Shown: positions 1 to 6,813, counted from the stretch's first letter. The stretch is DNA of 7,685 nucleotides from Tatlockia sp. (GCA_013698215.1 JACCVJ010000039.1:1-7685), one strand, 5' to 3'. Program-made: numbers and translations. The notes: a model not told the origin generated them from the letters alone.

Positions 1-380
1 TTTCTAACTTGCCCAAAGTTTTGCTTTCTTGTTTCTCCTTCGTGAATAGTTACGACAAAAACTATTTCTTGAATAGAAGCATCAACTTTACTTAAATCTA
101 TTTGGACAGTTTCATCATCGCCAGCACCTTCTCCAGTTAAACTATCTCCTTCATGTTTTACTGAGCCATCAGGAGAAGTTTTATTATTGTAAAATACAAA
201 GTATTTATCATTAGGAACTTTATTGTTAGTTCCCAACATAAATACAGAGGCATCCAAGTCAAAAGCTGCGCCTGTATCTGTAGCGTTAATGTCCCATCCT
301 AGACCAATCCCAGCATTTTTCATATTGGGTGCTTCTTTCGATAAATTGATTCTTTCGCCTTTTCCGAGATTAATTGACAT
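1..380 (-). CDS. TerD-family stress protein, C-terminus cut by window edge
   Basis: This is the N-terminal 126 residues of a TerD-family protein; these are usually about 190 residues long, so roughly a third is missing beyond base 1. The protein begins MSINLGKGERINLSKEAP at the ATG at 380-378, with an AGGTAAC ribosome-binding-like sequence a few bases upstream. Family hallmarks are GIGLGWD (residues 24-30), FDLDASV (40-46), the acidic EGDSLTGEGAGDDE segment (77-90) and the VTIHEG strand (110-115). TerD proteins are cytoplasmic, and the acidic loops bind calcium in characterised members. They are tied to tellurite, phage and general stress resistance, but their molecular activity is unsettled. 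It is the last visible gene of a three-gene terD cluster and is closer in layout to the 1137-1712 copy (no insertion before DLD) than to the 487-1089 copy. The family call is firm; which paralogue it is (TerD, TerE or TerZ) is not. Confidence 0.93.
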   Translation of the reverse strand, partial: MSINLGKGERINLSKEAPNMKNAGIGLGWDINATDTGAAFDLDASVFMLGTNNKVPNDKYFVFYNNKTSPDGSVKHEGDSLTGEGAGDDETVQIDLSKVDASIQEIVFVVTIHEGETRKQNFGQVR

Positions 381-428
381 GATTGTTACCTAACTTTTTA
401 CAACGATACGTAGCTTTGTCTAAGATGC

Positions 429-450
429 AAATAGACATTATTGTCTATTT
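429..450. repeat. perfect 9-bp inverted repeat between two terD genes
   Basis: AAATAGACA at 429-437 pairs exactly with TGTCTATTT at 442-450 across a 4-base loop. In the minus-strand transcript it lies after the stop of the 487-1089 gene and about 50 bases before the start of the next terD gene. The stem is AT-rich and is followed by TTTGCATC in the direction of transcription rather than a clean T-run, so it is a poor factor-independent terminator. It could partly attenuate, stabilise the mRNA, or be a protein-binding operator. The repeat is seen directly; its role is inference. Confidence 0.5.
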
Positions 451-455
451 TAGAA

Positions 456-479
456 GTAGAATCCAACTATAGTTTCTAC
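456..479. repeat. inverted repeat flanking an 8-bp palindrome in the terD intergenic gap
   Basis: GTAGAA (456-461) is mirrored by TTCTAC (474-479), and the space between them contains the palindrome ACTATAGT (466-473). It sits immediately upstream, in transcription order, of the 429-450 hairpin, so the 106-bp gap between these terD genes carries two dyad elements back to back. A regulatory or RNA-folding role is possible but unproven. Confidence 0.35.
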
Positions 480-486
480 CTAACAT

Positions 487-1089
487 TTAAGCGTAGGTTT
501 TTACAAGTTCTTCTAAACCATTAGCTTGAACTCCATTCCCAATAGCTGCCATTTTCCACTCATTATTACGATTATAAATCTCTGCCATAATCATCCCCGT
601 CATACCTTTGTATTCTCCCCCAGACAAATTGTATCTAGCTAATTCTTTATTATTAGCAGCATTAACTAAGCGAACAAAAGCATTTTTGACTAAGGAAAAG
701 TCTTGATTGCGAGTTTTACACTGATAGATATTAACCGTAAAAACAAGTTTTTGAATATCTTGAGGTATCCGAGCCAAGTCTACAATAATCTGCTCGTCGT
801 CGCCATCTCCCGCACCAGTGAGATTGTCTCCCAAATGGGTAATTGCTCCCGATTTATGGGATAAATTGCCAAAGTAAACTACATTAGCTTTATCTTGAAT
901 TTTATCCTCTCCATTTAAGCAAATAACTGAGGCATCTAAGTCGCAGTCTTGAGTATTGCTAAAAGCCCCAAATAAGCCGCCACCAGAACGTTTTGCTACA
1001 TCCCAGCCCAATCCGCACATTAGCCTAGTAAGCCCTGGTGCTTCTTTAGATAGGGAAATGCGTTGACCTTTTTCTAGGTTGATTGCCAT
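487..1089 (-). CDS. TerD-family stress protein with cysteine-containing insertion
   Basis: This is a complete 200-residue TerD-family protein. The start is the ATG at 1089-1087, preceded by a TTAGGATAA ribosome-binding-like sequence. Family features are GLGWD (26-30), DLDASV (50-55), HLGDNLTGAGDGDDE (85-99) and a C-terminal part with MIMAEIYNRNNEWKM (166-180) and AIGNG (182-186). The acidic segments are the expected calcium-binding loops. It differs from its two neighbours by about ten extra residues between GLGWD and DLDAS (around 31-49, rich in Gly, Ser and Phe) and by four cysteines (25, 49, 57, 124); the visible parts of both neighbours have none. Such a divergent copy beside more typical ones suggests specialised paralogues that may work together. 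It lies 47 bp after the interrupted copy and 106 bp before the next, in the same orientation, so probably in one operon. The family is certain; the biochemical role is unknown. Confidence 0.95.
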   Translation of the reverse strand: MAINLEKGQRISLSKEAPGLTRLMCGLGWDVAKRSGGGLFGAFSNTQDCDLDASVICLNGEDKIQDKANVVYFGNLSHKSGAITHLGDNLTGAGDGDDEQIIVDLARIPQDIQKLVFTVNIYQCKTRNQDFSLVKNAFVRLVNAANNKELARYNLSGGEYKGMTGMIMAEIYNRNNEWKMAAIGNGVQANGLEELVKTYA

Positions 1090-1136
1090 GTAAATTATCC
1101 TAATTATTGGTTGCTAGAGTGACTACCCAGTACAAA

Positions 1137-1712
1137 TTAGCTATAGCGATTGAGAATAGCTTGCAAACCGCCTTGATAACCTGCTCCCACTGCATTCAGC
1201 CGCCATTCGCCATCTTTACGGTAAAGTTCTGCCATAATTAGGGCGGTTTCAACAGAGTAATCTTCTACTAAGTCATAGCGGATTACTTCAAGTTTTGTCT
1301 AAGCATTGACAACTCGCACAAAAGCATTTCTTATTTGACCAAAATTTTGACTGCGTTGTTGAGCTTCGTGGATAGTTACCGCTACCACAATCTTTTGGAC
1401 TTCGTTAGGAACTTTTTTGAGGTTAACTTTGATAACTTCATCGTCTCCCTCCCCTACTCCGGTGAGGTTGTCTCCCATATGCTGAACTGATTTGTCAGGA
1501 TCGGGGCTTGTTAAGTTGTTGTAAAAAATAAAGTGATTATCAAAAATTAATTTTTCGTTACTATTTAGCAAGAATACTGAAGAATCTAAATCAAAGTCGT
1601 AACCTGTATCGGTGGCTTTGATGTCCCACCCTAGTCCAATAAAGATTTCTGTTAAACCTGGAGCAACTTTTTCTAAGGATACTCGTTGTCCTTTAGTTAG
1701 CGAAACTGCCAT
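1137..1712 (-). pseudogene. TerD-family gene interrupted by one in-frame amber stop
   Basis: The start is the ATG at 1712-1710, with an AGGAAGA ribosome-binding site just upstream. Residues 1-137 are a good TerD N-terminal part: GLGWD (26-30), DLDSSV (41-46), HMGDNLTGVGEGDDE (78-92), VTIHEA (112-117) and FVRVVNA (131-137). A TAG at 1301-1299 then stops translation. The same frame continues without any shift for 53 more codons, encoding the conserved TerD C-terminus (EVIRYDLVEDYS, LIMAELYRKDGEWRL, AVGAGYQGGL), and ends in TAA at 1139-1137. Counting the amber position, the product would be 191 residues, the usual family length. The break is therefore a single codon at a position that varies between copies (Ala in the 487-1089 protein). 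Possible explanations are a very recent nonsense mutation, a sequencing error or readthrough. If translation stops there, a 137-residue protein lacking the last strands is made (1299-1712). It is the first gene of the terD cluster. Confidence 0.8.
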
Positions 1713-2125
1713 ATTTTTTTCTTCCTGTGGGTAAAAAAGTCAGAAGTTGATTTGTGCTACAAGAAATCTTTGCCAATAACTACAGTTCGTAAGCGATTAC
1801 TTTCGGAAAATAATTTACTTATTTGCCTATTCTATTAATTAGTTTTGCTGTTTGCATAGTTAGGAGGTCTAAGGGTAGTTTTTTGGGTTGCCAAAATTGA
1901 GGAATATTTTTTTACAGTTTTAGGCTCTAATCCTTTTGTACTGCGCTCTATCTTATTGTTCGTCAGCAAAACTGCCATCTGTAAAAATACTTAAGATAAA
2001 AAGGACTCTCTTAATTAAGGCTAGTATTTATTGTTAAATAGATTGAAATAAAAAACTTGTTTTTGACTTGATGTCAAATAGTTAATTTATATTAATTGTT
2101 ACTGAGAATATTTAAGGTCAATTAT
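1713..2125. other. 413-bp intergenic region between helicase gene and terD cluster
   Basis: This AT-rich stretch separates the end of the helicase gene from the first terD gene. It should hold the end of the upstream operon and the promoter of the terD cluster. On the minus strand I see TTGACA (2077-2072) and, after 18 bases, TTTTAT (2053-2048); if used, this promoter would give a terD leader of more than 300 bases. A TAGAAT box about 120 bases before the terD start has no matching -35 element. A 47-codon minus-strand reading frame (1978-1835) has no clear ribosome-binding site and no recognised similarity beyond its first few codons. No tRNA, riboswitch or mobile element was recognised. Confidence 0.5.
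2050..2078 (-). terminator. weak hairpin with T-tract after the helicase gene
   Basis: Reading the minus strand, TTTGAC and GTCAAA (2078-2073 and 2067-2062) can form a 6-bp stem with a 5-base loop, followed six bases later by six T residues (2055-2050). It lies 47 bases past the helicase stop. The stem is short and the T-run is not directly adjacent, so this is only a possible terminator. The same bases overlap a TTGACA -35-like box. Confidence 0.22.
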
Positions 2126-4306
2126 TTAGCTTTTTGTTTGCCAACTTCTTACAATTACTTGTAATTCTTTGGTGTCTAAATAATCTAAAGCAAAAGCTTT
2201 ATGCAACAAAGGAGTAGGAATAAATCTGTCGTATTTTTGCAGCTTTAATACCTCTTTACTACTAACTAATTGTTGGGGGGATATTTGTTGAGTGCATAAA
2301 GAATAAATCTGGTTAAAAGTATCATCTATTTTATCTTTACTTAATTTAAGCAGCATAAAGTACGGGCTTACACCAGTAATACTTTTAATTTCTAAAGTAT
2401 CTCGACAATATAGATTGAGTAATCTTTCAAAAGTTCGATAAGCTACCGTTCCCGTCCAAGGTAAGATGCAACAAATATTGCTTTTTATTTGTAAAACATT
2501 GAATTGGTTTATTCCCGTAGTTTTCGCCAATTGACGCGCGGTTTTTAATCTTTTTTTAGCGCCAGATTGTAAGTAGCTGTATTCTGTATCTTCTGCTAAA
2601 ACTTGCTGCATTTTCTGCAAAATTTTTGTATGAATGTTGCTGCTACCACCGCGCCAAGCAATATTTGCGATTCCTTCAACGGGTTTCACCCAAATAGTGT
2701 TTGCTTTTGGCTCAATATCAAAGATTTCCCAGTTTCTACCTGCTAAAGTAAAGCGATTTCCTGGAGGTGGCATAATAATACTGCCAATTTCCATAGATTC
2801 ATCTCTGACTTTATACTCTTTGTTGTCAGTAAATACGGCGTAGAACTGGAAAGAGTTAACAATTTTCTCGCCTTTTACCCCAATAATTAAATTACCTTGT
2901 TCTGTTTGCTGTAAATGGTCAATTTCTAATAAATGATTTAATAATAGGCGAAAATCATCGGTAGAAATAGCTGTAAAACTTGGCAATTTTAAAACTTGTG
3001 CTGCTAACGCCGCCGGAGAAAGTTCGCCCATTGCCGCTAAAATACTCATAGTTTGGTGATATAGCAAGCTCATCGGGTACTGTAGCGGACGGATGGGTTC
3101 AATCCAGCGTTCTTCGAGGTAAAGTTGGATAATTGCGATCGCCTGCAACAATTGCCAAGGAATTTGATCAGGTAAAGCGGATTCCCCAGAAAGCTCTTTT
3201 TCTGTACACACAAACCCCATTTCGGAGGGTTCTCCGCGCCTTCCCGAACGTCCTAACCTTTGCAAAAAGCTCGATACTGATATTGGTGCGTCTAGTTGCA
3301 TAACGCGCTCTAATTGACCGATATCTATGCCCAATTCTAGAGTAACAGTTGCTGCGGTTACTGCTGAAGATGTGCGATCGCGCATTGCCAATTCCGCGTC
3401 TTGGCGCAATTTAGTTGAAATACTCCCATGATGAACATGATAAATGTCTGGAAACCCAACATTTGCAGCTATTTGGCGCAAGTTAGAAATAACTGATTCT
3501 GTTTCAGCGCGGTTATTGGCAAATATCAGACAGTTACGAGACTTGGTACGCTCAAAAATGTATTGATAGTAAGGATTTGTAAGAGATTCTTCCTCTTTAT
3601 CTGACGTATAAAAATGCTCTACAGCCAAATGTAACTTTCTTTGTCCATTTTGGATATCTGAAGTGATAACTTCTCGATTAGTTCCAGCTTGCAACCACTT
3701 GGCGGCGGAAGTATAGTCGCCTAGAGTTGCAGATAAGCCAATCCGACGCGGTGGAATGGGAATAAATTTAGATAACCGTGCTAATTGACAAAGAATTTGA
3801 CCACCACGTTCAGAACTCATAAAAGCATGAACTTCATCAATAATAATAAATTTCAATTCACCAAATAAACGATTTAGTTGACTATATTTATCTATTAACA
3901 AGCTTTCTAAAGATTCGGGCGTAATTTGCAATACACCTTTAGGGTCTTTTAATAGCATTTGTTTACGACTTTGTGCAACATCACCGTGCCAATGACAAAC
4001 CGGAATATCTGCTTCTTTTAATAAGTCATTTAACCTGACAAATTGATCGTTAATTAATGCTTTTATCGGACTAATGTATAATACGCCAATCGTATTTGTT
4101 TGGTTTTGCTGCATTAAAGTCAAAACTGGCAAAAAAGCCGCTTCAGTCTTTCCTGAAGCCGTACCCGCAGCTAGTAATACATGAGCATCTGTGTCAAAAA
4201 TTGCTTGACAAGCTTCTATTTGAATCGGACGCAATTCCGTCCAATTGTGAGTGTAAATATATTCTTGAATAAACGGTGCAAGTCTAGAAAATGTGGAATC
4301 GCTCAT
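2126..4306 (-). CDS. brxHI: Lhr-like superfamily II DNA helicase, BrxHI type
   Basis: This 726-residue protein is predicted to be an ATP-driven DNA helicase or translocase. All core motifs are present: Q-motif region LRPIQIEA (25-32), Walker A AAGTASGKT (46-54), motif Ia ISPIKALINDQ (78-88), Ib TPESLE (129-134), DEVH box (157-160), SAT (192-194), motif IV IFANNRAETE (261-270), motif V TLELGIDIG (322-330) and motif VI QRLGRSGRRG (349-358). After the two RecA-like domains come a winged-helix-like part and a C-terminal beta-rich region (about 480-570), as in Lhr-type enzymes. It is much shorter than classical Lhr (about 1500 residues) and fits the compact BrxHI group found with BrxD in some BREX systems. 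Its ATG overlaps the stop of the ATPase gene (ATGA, 4306-4303), so it is the last gene of a three-gene unit. The catalytic residues look intact. The helicase call is certain; the BrxHI symbol rests on family resemblance and its BrxD-like neighbour, because no other BREX gene is visible. Confidence 0.93.
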   Translation of the reverse strand: MSDSTFSRLAPFIQEYIYTHNWTELRPIQIEACQAIFDTDAHVLLAAGTASGKTEAAFLPVLTLMQQNQTNTIGVLYISPIKALINDQFVRLNDLLKEADIPVCHWHGDVAQSRKQMLLKDPKGVLQITPESLESLLIDKYSQLNRLFGELKFIIIDEVHAFMSSERGGQILCQLARLSKFIPIPPRRIGLSATLGDYTSAAKWLQAGTNREVITSDIQNGQRKLHLAVEHFYTSDKEEESLTNPYYQYIFERTKSRNCLIFANNRAETESVISNLRQIAANVGFPDIYHVHHGSISTKLRQDAELAMRDRTSSAVTAATVTLELGIDIGQLERVMQLDAPISVSSFLQRLGRSGRRGEPSEMGFVCTEKELSGESALPDQIPWQLLQAIAIIQLYLEERWIEPIRPLQYPMSLLYHQTMSILAAMGELSPAALAAQVLKLPSFTAISTDDFRLLLNHLLEIDHLQQTEQGNLIIGVKGEKIVNSFQFYAVFTDNKEYKVRDESMEIGSIIMPPPGNRFTLAGRNWEIFDIEPKANTIWVKPVEGIANIAWRGGSSNIHTKILQKMQQVLAEDTEYSYLQSGAKKRLKTARQLAKTTGINQFNVLQIKSNICCILPWTGTVAYRTFERLLNLYCRDTLEIKSITGVSPYFMLLKLSKDKIDDTFNQIYSLCTQQISPQQLVSSKEVLKLQKYDRFIPTPLLHKAFALDYLDTKELQVIVRSWQTKS
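3135..3142. repeat. HIP1 palindrome GCGATCGC
   Basis: This is an exact copy of the octamer that is strongly over-represented in many cyanobacterial genomes. It lies inside the helicase gene and is the main compositional clue to the host group. Confidence 0.85.
3374..3381. repeat. HIP1 palindrome GCGATCGC
   Basis: A second exact copy lies in the helicase coding sequence, 239 bp from the first. Confidence 0.85.
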
Positions 4307-5622
4307 AAAGTAAATTCAGCAAACTCGCTATTATCGATGTGGGTGCTTTTATTATTAGTAGTAAGGGAAAAACCAGAACTATGCAGTAATTTATTTATAG
4401 TCAAATCTGGGTGCTGCTGTAAAATATTTAAAACACTCACAAAATCGCGTACTATTTCGCCAGGAGTTAGCAAAGCATTTGCACCTAAACGTTTAATAAC
4501 TTCTTGCATAAACATTTTTAATTCATCATTTGTTAAGGTTTTTTCTGTGCTGTAATGAACCGCATGAATATTAGTTAATCGCTGGAAAAGCGACAATATT
4601 TCGGATTCTGTTAACGCTTCTAACTGAAAAACTGGGCTAGAAGTATCTTGGAAACCTTTGGTAAAACGGCTTTTTGTCGTGCGTCGCTTCCAAGCTAAAT
4701 CATTAAAAAGACCGCGCTTTGAATCTTCTAAAAAGTTAGGAGTTCCGCCGATATAAATGCCTAAATGTTCGGCTTTACCTTGCATAATGTCATTAAATAT
4801 TGCCAGCAACTTATCATAATTATTTTGCCGTGATATAGTATGACTTATTTTGTATAAATGTACGGCTTCATCTAATAAAATTATTAATCCCTTATAACCA
4901 ATATCGGCAACAAATTTAGCTAATATTTTGATGTAGTCGTACCAGCTATCATCTTCAATAATATCTCTAACTCCTAAAGCTGATTTTGCCTCAATTTTAT
5001 TAGCAAAATCAGCTTTTAACCAACGTAAAGCGGCGGTTTTTTTAGTATTGTCATCCGCACGATAGCCACGCCAATAAGTAGTAATAACTGTCGCAAAAGC
5101 AAAGCCATGAACCAAACCTTCAGTTTCTTTGATTGCTTCTAGTATTTTTGTTTCTACTTTGTCATCAAACCCTTCATCATTAGGACGCATCCCTGTAGCT
5201 TGAGCAACTTGATTTTGAATGCTATTAATCCATCCTTCAAGTATTGGTGTTAAAGCACTACCATCAGGACGAATTTTAGTAGAAAGATTCTGCATTAATT
5301 CTCGATAGGTTGCTACTCCATGTCCACTGGTTCCCACCAAACGCCGCTCTGGCGATAAGTCTGCATCAGCAACTACAAACCCTTGCTCCATTGCGTAGTT
5401 ACGAATTAGTTGCAAAATAAAACTTTTACCCGCGCCATAACGTCCGACAATAAACCGAAATGCACCGCCACCTTCCCCAATATTATCTAAGTCTTGTAAT
5501 AGGGCTGTGACTTCCTTTTCTCTACCTACAGCAATATGTTCTAAACCAACTCTTGGTACTACTCCCGCACCTAAAGAATTGATTAAAGCTGTAGTGACTC
5601 TTTTCGGTATTTTAATAGACAT
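4303..5622 (-). CDS. brxD: P-loop ATPase of the DUF2791/BrxD family
   Basis: This 439-residue protein belongs to the AAA-like ATPases known as DUF2791, called BrxD in BREX systems. The start is MSIKIPKRVTTALINSLGAG, followed by the family-typical VPRVGLEHIAVGREKE (23-36). Walker A is GRYGAGKS (60-67), Walker B is GLIILLDEA (245-253, with D251 and E252), and a sensor-like strand reads GIYIGGTPNF (288-297), followed by basic residues (KRR, 312-314) that could act on the phosphates. The C-terminal part (about 330-420) is helical with a LTPGEIVRDF motif. No membrane segment is seen. The ATG directly abuts the stop of the coiled-coil gene (TAAATG) and the 3' end overlaps the helicase start by four bases, pointing to coupled translation and a shared complex. 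In BREX the exact role of BrxD is unclear; a regulatory or loading ATPase for the partner helicase is my inference. The symbol is by family only, as no PglX or PglZ is present. Confidence 0.88.
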   Translation of the reverse strand: MSIKIPKRVTTALINSLGAGVVPRVGLEHIAVGREKEVTALLQDLDNIGEGGGAFRFIVGRYGAGKSFILQLIRNYAMEQGFVVADADLSPERRLVGTSGHGVATYRELMQNLSTKIRPDGSALTPILEGWINSIQNQVAQATGMRPNDEGFDDKVETKILEAIKETEGLVHGFAFATVITTYWRGYRADDNTKKTAALRWLKADFANKIEAKSALGVRDIIEDDSWYDYIKILAKFVADIGYKGLIILLDEAVHLYKISHTISRQNNYDKLLAIFNDIMQGKAEHLGIYIGGTPNFLEDSKRGLFNDLAWKRRTTKSRFTKGFQDTSSPVFQLEALTESEILSLFQRLTNIHAVHYSTEKTLTNDELKMFMQEVIKRLGANALLTPGEIVRDFVSVLNILQQHPDLTINKLLHSSGFSLTTNNKSTHIDNSEFAEFTL

Positions 5623-6768
5623 TTATAGCGTTTTATTTAAGTTTATTATTTTGTTTAGTAGTAGTAAATATTCTTCCATAATTCCTAAAGGTATAGAATC
5701 GCTCCCTGGCTCGATTAATAAATCTCCTATAGTATCTAACGCACATTCATTTATAGAATCAATTAATAACTCCGGCATGGTTATATTATCGTCAGCAATT
5801 TTTTTAATAGTTGCACTAGGATCGCTTTGCTGTATAATTGCTTCGATTACTTGCATTTCTGATTGACTAATATGAGAGATGAAATTCTGCCATTCTTCAG
5901 GGATTTTGTCGGCGGTTTTTTCGGAAGATAAATGTTTTCTTTGCGCGATAAGTTGATTTGATTGTTGCTTTATTTTATCATTTTCAGCTTGCTGTTCTAA
6001 TAATTCTTGATTTAGTAAGCTGAGATGAATTTGAGTAGTAGCTTTTTGCTTTGCTATTGCATCTAAAGATTCACTATATTCTGCTTGCTGTTTTTCCAAT
6101 TGCTGAATCTCAGTTTGCAACTGGTGAGATTTTTCTTCTAACTGTGGTTTGAGGCGATTGAGCAGCATTACACCGTCTTCTAGCTCTTGCTTTTGAATGT
6201 GTAAGTGAGTAACTTGGCTACGCAAATCTTGTAACTGATTCTCAAATAAGTAAAATTCCGCCTCTGTATCGTGCTTTAATTTTTTAAGCGATCGCACGGA
6301 TTGATCTATTTCGCCTTTGTATTGCTCTAAGCCTTGAACTTGCGCCTGTAATTCTTGCAATGTAGTCTCTAGACTATGTTTTTGTTGAACTAATAAATCT
6401 AATTCTTGAGTAACTTGTTGCTGATAATAGCGTTGTTCGGTAGTGCGCTCAGATAATTGGCGCAATTGAACTTGGAGAAAGTTAATGTTAGTTTCAGTTT
6501 GTTGCCTTTGCTCTGAAATCACCCGCAAAGACTGATTTAATTGTGATTGCCACTTTTCTAGCGTATAAATCTCTGCTTGTAAATCATTGAGAATCAGCTT
6601 TTGTTGATTTCGCTGTTTGAGATTTACCGCAGCTATTCCCAAAAATGTAGCAGGTATAGTAATTAAACCTGTTTTTAGAGCCATTCCTACATTTTGGCTG
6701 ACAATTAAGCTTAGGACTAAGCTGGCACTAAAGACAACCGAACCCAGAAGCAACCGATTGTTTACCAT
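5623..6768 (-). CDS. membrane-anchored coiled-coil protein with C-terminal TerB-C-like domain
   Basis: This is a 381-residue protein in three parts. Residues 6-24 and 28-48 are two hydrophobic stretches that should form a membrane hairpin, followed by the positive KQRNQQK (51-57), so most of the protein should face the cytoplasm. Residues about 60-285 are a long Gln/Glu/Leu-rich coiled coil with recurring patterns such as LRQLSE, LQELQAQ and LQDLRSQ. Residues about 290-375 resemble the TerB-C domain of tellurite-resistance-linked proteins: PEEWQNF (290-296), SQSEMQVIEAII (301-312), MPELLIDSIN (331-340) and ALDTIGDLLIE (343-353). I see no TerB or TerB-N domain. The start is the only ATG before upstream in-frame stops; no strong ribosome-binding site is visible. 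It is the first gene of the unit with the ATPase and helicase, so it probably anchors or senses for them at the membrane. The TerB-C call rests on motif recognition and needs a profile search; the layout of hairpin and coiled coil is clear. Confidence 0.78.
   Translation of the reverse strand: MVNNRLLLGSVVFSASLVLSLIVSQNVGMALKTGLITIPATFLGIAAVNLKQRNQQKLILNDLQAEIYTLEKWQSQLNQSLRVISEQRQQTETNINFLQVQLRQLSERTTEQRYYQQQVTQELDLLVQQKHSLETTLQELQAQVQGLEQYKGEIDQSVRSLKKLKHDTEAEFYLFENQLQDLRSQVTHLHIQKQELEDGVMLLNRLKPQLEEKSHQLQTEIQQLEKQQAEYSESLDAIAKQKATTQIHLSLLNQELLEQQAENDKIKQQSNQLIAQRKHLSSEKTADKIPEEWQNFISHISQSEMQVIEAIIQQSDPSATIKKIADDNITMPELLIDSINECALDTIGDLLIEPGSDSIPLGIMEEYLLLLNKIINLNKTL
6288..6295. repeat. HIP1 palindrome GCGATCGC
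   Basis: An exact copy within the coiled-coil segment of the TerB-C protein gene, encoding part of the SVRS stretch. Confidence 0.85.
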
Positions 6769-6813
6769 AGCTGATAACAGTAAAGAAAATACAGGCGAGG
6801 CGCGGGATAAAGT

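Noticed and set aside
1861..1920. Plus-strand TAGGAGGT resembling a strong ribosome-binding site
   Set aside because: Only a very short frame from a TTG follows before a stop, so no gene is supported.
2634..2843. Plus-strand 69-codon open frame inside the helicase gene
   Set aside because: It lies antisense to an intact helicase whose motifs account for the sequence, and its translation resembles no family I know.
4181..4555. Plus-strand 124-codon open frame across the helicase/ATPase junction
   Set aside because: It is antisense to two well-supported genes and has low-complexity, unfamiliar composition.
2126..5622. Complete BREX locus
   Set aside because: Only BrxD- and BrxHI-like genes are visible; no methyltransferase, PglZ, BrxC/PglY or BrxL was found in the window.
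5507..5866. Plus-strand 119-codon open frame with hydrophobic stretches
   Set aside because: It is the complement of the ATPase start and TerB-C domain codons; the hydrophobicity is a by-product of the reverse frame.
5623..6768. Coiled-coil protein as an SMC/RecN-type ATPase
   Set aside because: It has no Walker A or Walker B motif; the N-terminus is a membrane hairpin and the C-terminus is a small helical domain.
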